A stretch of DNA of 64,000 nucleotides from Actinostola sp. cb2023 (taxonomy: Eukaryota > Cnidaria > Anthozoa > Actiniaria > Actinostolidae), in assembly GCA_033675265.1 (NCBI GenBank), contig JAUJYZ010001058.1, forward strand, positions 717,501 to 781,500, given 5' to 3'. Below the pieces are notes generated by a model. That model worked only from the letters and a program-made list of their open reading frames with translations. It was not told the DNA's origin and did no database searches. The position numbers and the translations under genes are program-made. Positions 33,812 to 45,800 of the stretch are shown here, in pieces (position 1 is the first letter of the stretch; the number at the start of each line of letters is the position of its first letter).

Positions 33812-36439
33812 TATGCACTGGGTTTCCTGTGGTACGTGGGAACCACAGGAAACCCAATCCTTGGCAGTGGAATATGCTTCAGGTTTTGTGATCTCCAAGA
33901 GATTTTGTAAAATAGTTGCAAATTGGCCCTGTACGTTACACAATGTAAATAACATACATTGTATCAAACAAGTACAATAAAAAAGGGTAAAGATATAGAA
34001 ATTATTTAAAATTTGATAATAAAGTTGATGTCAAATCACACATAAATGCAGTGACAAGGATAGAGTTAAAATAAATATTATGCCCATATTAGGAAGTCAG
34101 TCAAAATTAACAAGATGACCTTAATAGGAAATTACTGTCACATGATCAGTATGATGACCACATAAGGTCTATTTTGGTACAGCATATGACTAGTATTCAT
34201 GTCACATGACTGTAGGAAGATTATAATATTAGTGAAGAAAATACTACTTACGCCTGGTTTTTACTAGCAATGTATGTATATGCTTAGGCACAAGAAAAGA
34301 AAATGATGGTTATGCTTGCGTCGGGCCCATGTGCACAGTAAAATAATGCTTCTTGTGCTTGTGCATATACTTGTGTTGTCGTGAGTAAAAAACAGGCTTT
34401 AACCAAACTTATGAAACATTGAAAAGAACAATATTGTGATTTTGAAAACCTGATAATATTATTGATAGAACCATTGTGTAAATACAGTCATTTGCAAAAA
34501 TTCTGGCCGCTACGAAATATCAATATATCGGATGCATTATGGGTAATTAAATAATCGAAAATTCCCTTAAAGCGGGTTAACGCCAGCAAAGTTGGTAGAA
34601 ATATTTAGTATAATGCTTGTTTTAGTCTTACGTTTGTTGTTTGCACATTTTGCTTCATTTAATAAGTTAGGAAACTCTCAAAATAGTATTATTTAATTAC
34701 CCATAATGCAACCGATATATTGATATATTGATATTTCGTGGCGGCCAGAATTTTTGCAAATGACTGTACATTGTAATATGAATGTCTTGATTTCATTATA
34801 AGCAGTACAAGCATAATGCTTTACCTCAAAACAGCTGATTGATTTACCATTAATATATTACTCTAATACAGATTACCAATATGTATGTAATACAGACTAA
34901 TAATATTATTTAGTTAACACTCTCACCAAGTCTAGCTAACATTAATATTTATATGCAGTGACACCCCTCTCTAAACTGGACACCCTTGGGGCAAACTTTT
35001 GCTATCCAAGTCACTATCCTTTAAAAAGAGGGCCACTGAGGGTTATTGCCGAAAGCTGTTACATGTTTTTACCCTCTTTAAATATAAAGTCACTATTTTA
35101 TTCTATATCCATCCTCAATAGAGGGAGCAAAAATTTGATAGTAAACCAGTACTATATGGACCATACAAAGGTGTCTGTCCTAGAGAGATGTCCAGCATAC
35201 ACCAGTGTCTGTCTGGAGAGTATATGTTACATGTATGTCTGCATTGCTTGTGACTTCAGACACTTCATATATAAATATTATTATTAATTATTACTATTAA
35301 TTATTACTATTAAATACAGAGTGTATATTGATTCATAAAAGAGTAGTCCATTGTAAAGTTTTGCATCAATTTGTTTTTTTATTATGTACTAGAGTAAGAA
35401 TTAAGTATTTGTTAGGATCATTACTAAATACTGAGTATAATATTTAATAAAAAACTCATTCATATCTGTTTAAAAGCACTCTTTAACTAACATTTAATAT
35501 AATAATATATTAAAATTCACTGAAGTATATTTGCCGTTGTCTCTGATTCTTCATTAATTAAAATATCAGAAATGAAAAATTTAGGAGACAAAATAGGAAT
35601 CGTTTTTGAAATGCTTATGAAAATATTACTAGATACTCCATTCTTCAGCAGCATGGTTTCAAAGTGTGGGGAGGGGAGGGAGGGGGCCATGTACCAATTA
35701 TGCATGATGATTAACTACAGCACTAGGGAATTTAGATTTCTAGGAATTGCCATTTCCAGCATGTTTGAACACTCGCGCACCATTCATAGAAAAGATACAA
35801 GACCTCTGTTTACTGAGGAATATTTGTTTTATAGAATCCTATGGAATTTATAGGACATATAGCAAATAGTCTGGAATGCCTGTAAGATATGTACTTGATG
35901 CTTAGCTTTGTTGTACAATGTAGCATTGGATCATATCAACAATAGCCTATACATAGGTTGTGAGTTTACACAGGAAGAGAAGTGTCAAGGTATCCCATCA
36001 CTGTACCTAAAAGTATGTATTTGATAGTATGATAAGTACAAGGGATGAAGAGATCAGCCATGTAAGGAGTAATCACAAGACAATCATAAGCACAGTGATC
36101 AATGTATGTGTGTACATGTATGTATTACTCATGAATAATAATTATTAATGTAATGATATACAGCGACGATGAATTCTATTCTAAAAGTGCAACCAGATTA
36201 ATAAATTATAAGACTCGAAGTACAAACAACATTATGTTAGGCCTAGAACATGTCTGCATCTTACTCTACTGACTGACATTTCTGTAAGTATTACAGTGTG
36301 ATGCTCAAGACTGTCACCACCTTGATGTATTCACATACTTATCCAATCATCTTCAGTCATTTTGTTGTATGAATACATTAAGGGTGGCGACACCTGTTTA
36401 CATCACACGGTAACGAGTCTTGAGTTGATACCATCAAAA
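33812..36439. other. Spacer between the convergent cyclase and ZIP11 genes
   Basis: AT-rich. Contains a short palindrome at 33818-33860 (TGGGTTTCCTGTGG with CCACAGGAAACCCA), the MITE at 34485-34766 and a weak inverted repeat at about 36300-36415. The ZIP11 3' UTR must lie below 36440. No other gene supported. Confidence 0.6.
34483..34768. mobile_element. TA-flanked palindromic MITE
   Basis: Element 34485-34766 has arms starting CAGTCATTTGCAAAAATTCT and extending about 80 bases; TA on both sides. A fragment of the same end recurs at 60152-60184. Confidence 0.87.
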
Positions 36440-39400
36440 TTAGCCCAGACCAACATCTAAGGACATCATGATGATGAAACCAATTATTGTCGTCCAAGAA
36501 GCAAGTTTACCATTGCCACTGAAATATGAGTGTTAGAAAACAAGGTAAACATTGGAACCATGTAATAGACTTATTAAAATCCAAATTCTCCATTGGAAAT
36601 CAAGGAGCTACAAGGAGAATTTACATTTTGATCTGAGAACACTAGTGACATGTTCTTGCATGGACACCTTTAATTCATAGAATGAGGATGATTTTAGAGC
36701 TATAAGAACTCACAATCGCGACAGTGTGTATCTTAATTGAAGGGGTCTGTGCAATAACAACGTAAGCGATCTCTGATCATACTCTAAATTCTCCTTAAAT
36801 TTCTTTGAATCTAAAAGGAGAATTCAGATTTTGATCACAAGTCACTTACGTTGTTATTGCACAGACCCCTTCAATTGTAAACCCCTGACCAACCAAATTC
36901 ACTGCTGCAATAAGTTGCACCATCATCATTACTACTACTACCAACAGCATTGTCAACACTGATGTTATCATCAACAACTTACATACATTTACATACATCA
37001 TCATCATTCATTACATCTCATCATCAACTTCATCAACCAAATTCACTGTTGCAATAAGTTACACCATCATCATTACTACTACCAACAGCATTGTCAACAC
37101 TGATGCTATTATCAACAACTTACATGCATCATCATCATTCATTACATCTCATCATCAACTTCAACTTCATCAACCAAATTCACTGTTGCAATAAGTTACA
37201 CCATCATCATTACTACTACCAACAGCATTGCCAACACTGATGCTATTACCAACAACTTACATGCATCATCATCATTCATTACATCTCATCATCAACTTCA
37301 ACTTCATCAACCAAATTCACTGTTGCAATAAGTTACACCATCATCATTACTACTACCAACAGCATTGCCAACACTGATGCTATTATCAACAACTTACATG
37401 CATCATCATCATTCATCACATCTCATCACCATCACCAACAAATTGACATCTAGTTATTATGTGTCTCCTTTTTTTACAATAATAAAAAAATGCAGACTTT
37501 TCAACTTTTTCTAAGAGAAAATACGACATAGAAATCGTGTGTGTGCTTGTATGTGGCATTTATCTAGTGCCTATATCCTCTTATTGATGATAACAATTAA
37601 TCAATCAATCATGCAAGAAATCACAACTACATGTACTGGTCCCAGGGGGGGGTACTCAGGGTTATCAGTGACAGGGAGGTGCGAAGACCTTTTTTGGGTT
37701 TGAAATTCGCGGCTTGGGACTTTTTTTGGGTTATCAATTTTCTGGTGGACTTTTTTTGATATAAAGATTTTGGCAAGGACTTTTTGGGGGGTTGATAAAA
37801 ATGATATCCTACCATTCTCGATTTTATGAGTACCCCCCCTGGGTACCGGTACTGTATTTTAAAGATTTTTACCATGTCTGTGCTTCTGGTATGATATCAT
37901 CTACTACTACATAAACCATGGCACCAGCAGCAAATGATAATGCATATGGAAGGAGTGGCTCAGCAACCTGTCAAAATATTATAATGCTATAGGTGAGCAT
38001 AATGGAATGTAAACTATTGTTATGTAAAATACCATCCAGAAATGTACTGGCTAATTTGACAAAGCTGCGTGACAAAACCCAAGTTTGTAAAAATGGTTGA
38101 CAAATAATAATTATAACGTTTGTAAACATTACATGCCGACCTATAATCAACATGAACATGAAAGTCATCAATGGCCTGCTGGTAGGCTGGTATGTATGTA
38201 AAGATGATGATGATGATGATGATGATGACTTACCACTACAGCATAAGCACCAAGTAAACCTGCTATTGGTTCTACCATACCACTAAGCTGCCCATACCTG
38301 AAAGAACACAATCAACTGAAATATTGTATTGCTTCAAGTAAACTATCATTCAAAAGCACATCTGGCCCTGGTTGCATGAAAGGTGAATAGTGCTATCCAC
38401 CGGATAAGTCTTATCCAACGGATAAAATTTATTGGATAACTGCATCAATTTTATCCATTGGATAGGACTTACATGTATCCTGTGGATAGCGCTATTCACC
38501 TTTCGTGCAACCGGGGCCAGGGTGTTGCTCTTTTACTAGCTGAGTTCACTACTTTGAAACAGTTTTGAATGGGGGAGGAGAAGGAAAGGAAGAGGAGGGG
38601 GAGGAGAGGTAAGGGAGTAGAAAGTTGTTTATTGCACTAATAAAGCAGCCATTGAAAAATCAACAACAACAACATTCAACAATGAAAATAAACATTCTTT
38701 ACCAGAAACTTCTCCACAGAGAAACTCCAGATGCATGTAATGGAAGGCTTACAGCTAAGCCTTCTGGGAAATTCTGAATACCAATACCTATTGCAAGATT
38801 TCTGTTAACAGAATAGAATAAAATTAGACTACATGTAGCTACACACTTATGGCATTATTAAACTAAAGATTAGAATGCTTCATGCCTTTTCACACACAAT
38901 CATACTGTACCTTGCATTTTCAAAAGTGGCAGATTCACTTTTTCCAATTGCACCAAATGCAACCCCAACAGCGAGACCCTCTAAGAAATTATAAACACAA
39001 ATTTACAATCAGTATAAGTGTACATGTAAATACATAGACCAAGATACATGTACATGTATCTCACCGGCTCTATTAAACATCCACCTTTGAACAAGTGGCC
39101 ATAAAGCCAATTACCCAATGGATACCTCTTACTACAGGTTTGACTGACAGTAATGTGGATGTGATGTTATTATAATGTTAATTTGCCAACACGTTTTGTC
39201 TCCCTGCCAACAGATCTCATGTTGTCACTTTACATACACCGAATTCAATTAAGTTAGTCACCCTTGACTCACAAAGGTGCAACCCCAGAGAATCATGGGA
39301 GATACCATTGAAGTCTTTCTACCCAAATTCCTTGACAATTTGACAAAAAAATTGGCCACCTCATTTGGAATGTCACTTGAATTTGCTACCACAACGTTCT

Positions 39401-42400
39401 TGTTTTGTACAAGACGTTCATGAACAATATGGTTGCAAATAGAAACTCCCATGATCCTTCAGGGTCAGACCTTTCACCCTTTTCGGGGGACTAACATAAT
39501 AGTCCCTTTTCGCATTCACAGATCCCGCTGTACTTAATAATAATAATAATAATAATACACTTTATTTAAAGAGGGTGACATCAGACGCATTTGTACAGGC
39601 TTAGCCTCGAGTCAGTGTAAATTATTCACAAATATCAACAAGAACACGAAAAAATGTTGACATGAAACAATAGAAACATTTTTGAATTGCACGGACTGTT
39701 TTCTGAATCAAGGCTAACCCTGTACAAATGCGTCTTTTGTCAAGGACAGCGGTCATCTCTAAACAACGCAAAACTAGAGTATTGAAATAGGTGTCTGAAT
39801 ATAAGAGCCATGGCAAACAGTGTTGAAGAAACATTTGAGTCTCTCATATTTGCTTCCTCATTTTTTTGCACGTACAACATTTGTTTAAGAAAAACAATCA
39901 TTTCCACAACAAATGTTTTGTTGTTTCCTACTGCTCACCCAGAAACAAGTATTACAAGAAACAATGTTTGTGCAACATTGCTCAATTGCTTCCAGGGAAT
40001 TCTTTATGTCATACATACATGTACCTGTGGTATATTATGCACAGTAATGGCTACAATCAAAAGCATTCTTTACGTCATACATACCTGGTATATTATGCAC
40101 AGTAATGGCTACAATCAAAAGCATTCTTTATGTCATACATACCTGGTATATTATGCACAGTAATGGCTACAATCAAAAGCATTCTTTACGTCATACATAC
40201 CTGGTATATTATGCACAGTAATGGCTACAATCAAAAGCATTCTTTATGTCATACATACATGTACCTGTGGTATATTATGCACAGTAATGGCTACAATCAA
40301 AAGCATTCTTTACGTCATACATACCTGGTATATTATGCACAGTAATGGCTACAATCAAAAGCATTCTTTACGTCATACATACCTGGTATATTATGCACAG
40401 TAATGGCTACAATCAAAAGCATTCTTTATGTCATACATACATGTACCTGTGGTATATTATGCACAGTAATGGCTACAATCAAAAGCATTCTTTATGTCAT
40501 ACATACATGTACCTGTGGTATATTATGCACAGTAATGGCTACAATCAAAAGCATTCTTTACGTCATACATACCTGGTATATTATGCACAGTAATGGCTAC
40601 AATCAAAAGCATTCTTTACGTCATACATACCTGGTATATTATGCACAGTAATGGCTACAATCAAAAGCATTCTTTATGTCATACATACATGTACCTGTGG
40701 TATATTATGCACAGTAATGGCTACAATCAAAAGCATTCTTTACGTCATACATACCTGGTATATTATGCACAGTAATGGCTACAATCAAAAGCATTCTTTA
40801 TGTCATACATACCTGGTATATTATGCACAGTAATGGCTACAATCAAAAGCATTCTTTACGTCATACATACCTGGTATATTATGCACAGTAATGGCTACAA
40901 TCAAAAGCATTCTTTATGTCATACATACCTGGTATATTATGCACAGTAATGGCTACAATCAAAAGCATTCTTTATGTCATACATACATGTACCTGTGGTA
41001 TATTATGCACAGTAATGGCTACAATCAAAAGCATTCTTTATGTCATACATACATGTACCTGTGGTATATTATGCACAGTAATGGCTACAATCAAAAGCAT
41101 TCTTTATGTCATACATACATGTACCTGTGGTATATTATGCACAGTAATGGCTACAATCAAAAGCATTCTTTATGTCATACATACCTGGTATATTATGCAC
41201 AGTAATGGCTACAATCAAAAGCATTCTTTATGTCATACATACCTGGTATATTATGCACAGTAATGGCTACAATCAAAAGCATTCTTTATGTCATACATAC
41301 CTGGTATATTATGAAGAAATAGAAAACGAGGCAGCGTGCTCTATCGAGTTATATAATTAATTTATCGAAGCACGCAGGAATTGGAAGACGAGAGAAGTGC
41401 TAGGAGAAGCACGAGGCATAGTCGAGTGCATCTCGCACTTCTCAAGTCTTCTTTCAATTCCCAAGTGCTTCTATAACTCGATAGAGCACAGCTGCCGAGT
41501 TTTCTATTTCTTTTATAAAATAAGTAATGGCTACAATCAAAATCATTCTTTATGTCATACATACCTGGTATATTATGCACAGTAATGGCTACAATCAAAG
41601 GAGCATTCTTTACGTCATACATACATGTACCTGTGGTATATTATGCACAGTAATGGCTACAATCAAAAGCATTCTTTATGTCATACATACCTGGTATATT
41701 ATGCACAGTAATGGCTACAATCAAAGGAGCATTCTTTACGTCATACATACCTGGTATATTATGCACAGTAATGGCTACAATCAAAGGAGCATTCTTTACG
41801 TCATACATACCTGGTATATTATGCACAGTAATGGCTACAATCAAAAGCATTCTTTATGTCATACATACCTGGTATATTATGCACAGTAATGGCTACAATC
41901 AAAAGCATTATTCTTTTCCAACTGGCTAATTTATGTTCTTTGTTCATATCATTTGAAATTGCTTGTTCTTCTATATTCTCATTGAAATGTTTACTTGAGA
42001 TTGTTCTCTTAGTTGCACTGGATTTTGTTTCATTTCGTCTTGTATTATTAACAATAACAGTTTCTTGAGAGTTTTTTTTGAAGTCATTTTGTGTATATGA
42101 GTTTCGGCTGTCTGATGCTACGGCATCTGCAATGTTTGGACATTCTAAACCCTGCAATAAAGAAAACAAAACAGAAAGGTCAATGCTCTTCATTATGTCA
42201 CATTATGCTTTTTATTATTCAAGGTTTTTTTTCTTACTGTCTTATGCATGGATCAATTCCAGCTGTTACCATCCCTCCTCCCCCGGGCTGACCCCCGGGG
42301 ATTTTTTTTTCTTTTTCTTGGGACTACAAATTCCCTGCCCCTGGGCCGCCAGAAATAACAAATTCCCCGCCCCAGGGCAACGGAAAAGCAACCAACAATT

Positions 42401-42714
42401 GAATAATATTAAAGGCATGTTTAATAATAAAGCTAGACACCTTTTAGAAATAATTATTGACCATAACAGTAGAGATAAGAAGTCATCTGCCTTTTTTTAA
42501 TCAAAGAAAGCCTTTAACTTTGCAAGACCTTGTTTTTCAAGCCAATCGGCGACAAAAGTAGTCTCTTTACCGACAAATTCCATTATTATGAATTCCTCCA
42601 TTGATTATACGCTCGGTCAAGTTATCACCGCCCCCCACCCCCGAGACAACCACGTTGTTGTACAAAATCCCCGCCCCTGGGACACAGGTCCTTACAAATC
42701 CCTGGGGTATGCCC

Positions 42715-42746
<32 letters not shown>

Positions 42747-42825
42747 ACCCCCGAGACAACCACGTTGTTGTACAAAATCCCCGCCCCTGGGACACAGGTC
42801 CTTACAAATCCCTGGGGTATGCCCA

Positions 42826-42860
<35 letters not shown>

Positions 42861-45800
42861 TGGTAACAGCTGGAATTGATCCATGCATTATTCCAACAGT
42901 TGCTCGAGAGGGAGAGTGGGAGATGAAAAGGAGAGAGAAGAAAGTGAGGGAGAGGAGAGGAAAGAAGGTGAGGGAGAGTGGGAGATGAAAAGGAGAGACA
43001 CGCTGGGTCAGAGGCCACCCCTCAACGTATCATGTATTTCTGTCGCTTTTTACCGGCTCGGCTAAGTAATTAAGACTGGGGATGAGTAACTTGTAGACCG
43101 GAAGTCTAGAGAAAGAATAATGCAGGACTGTGACGGGTGGTAAGAGTTAAAATTTCGACATGGTTTGAAATATGGCGGCAAATATTGGAGAGAGGTAAGC
43201 ATTGGCTTTATTTCGGTGTTTTCGGTTTTAAAATCGGACTAATATTTAGCGAGATATGACCTCTAGTAAATTTGGTTTGATCTTGAGTTCGTAGCGGTGA
43301 ATGACGGATTTTTCTCCGAGTTTAGAATATTTTTCTTTGCTTCTTTGACAAAATAATCAAAAATCTAAAACGATACGATTCGAGATTGATTCCTCTGCTT
43401 CAAGAATATTGTCGAATTATCTCTCTGTCTTGGGAACTGTATTTTTTAGACCAAGCGTTTTAGATACAACTGTCACACATTCACGTAAACGGAAAAGATT
43501 CCCGATCGGCGAATACGCACGACAGAAGAAGATAGCAAAAGAACAGCTTGTTGAAGACAAAGTGAAGACTCAACAAAACATCAAGCTTCTACGTTCTAAA
43601 TTGAATTACAGAAAAGAAAAGGTAATCTTAGTTGAGATAAATTATACAATTTATATTAGATTTATATATAGATTTCAAAGCATATACAAAGCAGGAAATC
43701 AGTAAATAGTGTATCTAAATTATCATTATGTTAGGATATTCTTGATAGAATGCATATATATAATTTTTGAGATATAAATGATAGGTTTATTTTATAGTGA
43801 TCGAGCATTGAAACAAAACTATATTTGTATTTAATGTTGCTTTAATACTAAAATAAATAAATAAAAATAATATTTTTTTTATTTGATATTTATATTGTCT
43901 TGAGACCATACTGGTAAAGAAAGTAAGTTGTTTTGCTGGAATTTCATGTACATAATATCTACAATAATTATTCTTTGACTCGATGAGAAAACAAAGATCA
44001 AGTTATACTCCCTTGTATTTCATGGTCTGATCTTACTCTTAGAAACAGTGTGTCTTTGTTTAGCAGGGTAGAAGTATCAGGCCAAGACATCAAAATGCTA
44101 AAAGAAAATTGTTCTTTGTATTTTAATAATTGTGCTATTTTTGATACTAAAGCTAGCCAGACTGCATGGACTATTACTGCAGAAGTAAAATATGTTTGTG
44201 TGATCAATGTTAGTATGGCTATGTCATCCTTTGAAATATATTTTATAATAAAAAAATGTATTGGTTTGGCACAGCTTTAGAATACCCACCTTAGTCAATA
44301 GATCACAGAATTACTGAACTTCAAAATGTATAAACACATTTATCACACCAGAAGTAAACTCAGTCGTTCTACCTGATCAGGCGGGTATTCTAGCTGATAT
44401 TGAATATACAATGTTAATTAACAATAACAATTAGCCATTTAGACTGAATAGAAACATTGATATAACTTAGTAGCATTGTTTAATTAGTTAATTTTAATAT
44501 CAGTGTTTCACAAAGGGCAGTTTATTCCAACAATATGAACATATTTATTTATCTAAGAATAATATTGACTGCTATGTAAAGAGTCAAAAGGAAATATGTG
44601 TACATAATTTACATGATTGTAAACCCTAATTTTAGTATTTTATTATATAGAGTGATGGCACTAGTAATAACCCGTGAAATAAAATCTAATAGTTAGTGAC
44701 TAATAGTCAGATCAAAACAAAAGAAAACAATGGAATTAGTGTCTAGTAATATCTACTTGGCTAATATCTGTTTCACGGGTTAAGTGCCATCACTCTAATC
44801 ACAAATCACATGTATATAGTCTGAACTGAGTATAATGTAATTTATTATATAATCACAAATCACATGTATATAGTCTGAACTGAGTATAATATAATTTATT
44901 ATATAATCACAAATCACATGTATATAGTCTGAACTGAGTATAATATAATTTATTTATATAATCACAATATTTACATGTATATAGTCTGAACCGAACTTAT
45001 AATATATAAATTGCTTATATCCTGTATATGAAATGTGAAATATAATAAAGTAAACTACATACCTGAGCTTGTATTACATATCTTAGTGCTGGGCAATCCC
45101 AAAAGCATTCCAGAAACCATAATTAAATGAAACAGTAAAAACCTCACTATTTTTATTGTATTTGAATAATAATAATAATAATAATTTCTTAAAGACGCAT
45201 TAACCGAAGTCTCAATGCTTTTTACAATGTAAACAAAAAACACAACCTTGGCATAACTGGTATCTTCAATTGCTTTCATTAACACTGAGTTCATTCCGTG
45301 GTACACGAACGTGCTCATCATTCATTCGATTGAATATGTAGCTCAATTTCCTGTCATCTATAACTAGAACACGAATGACTGCCGTAGTTTCTGTAGTTGT
45401 GTGACCAAACGAATTATGAGAAATAACTTGATTTAAAATCAAATTGAAAACCTCAAAGGGAACTTCCCGGGTCAATGTGCAGAACCATGGTGTAGTTGAA
45501 GTTGGCGTTGAACGGAGTCTTCGAAGGATAGCTTCATGAACTCGAAACAGCGTACGTACAGCCATAGGCCACATATCCATGAAAACATGACTATTTAAAT
45601 GACGAACAGAACCATATTGATCGCACACATTTCTAACTAAACCATCTATTCCATTGAAGATCTTTCTCACGGCATCTCGCTGTTGATCATCGCTGTCTAT
45701 CTTCCCTAAAATATCCAGTCTGCACAGAAATAAGCTCCTTCGAATAATCCCTTCTACTCCAACTTCAGCCGCCATATTGGATTTTGGAAAAGTTCCCATA

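Noticed and set aside
40000..41889. Many frames of 60-124 codons
   Set aside because: They come from the 58/66-bp array. Only the minus-strand portion above 41869 belongs to ZIP11 exon 5.
42567..43018. Polyproline and polyglycine frames
   Set aside because: Translations of the poly-G/poly-C tracts of a MITE.
43987..44280. Third exon of the left gene in the 2.86 kb element
   Set aside because: Coding-like text is present, but no acceptor gives the phase required after 43621.
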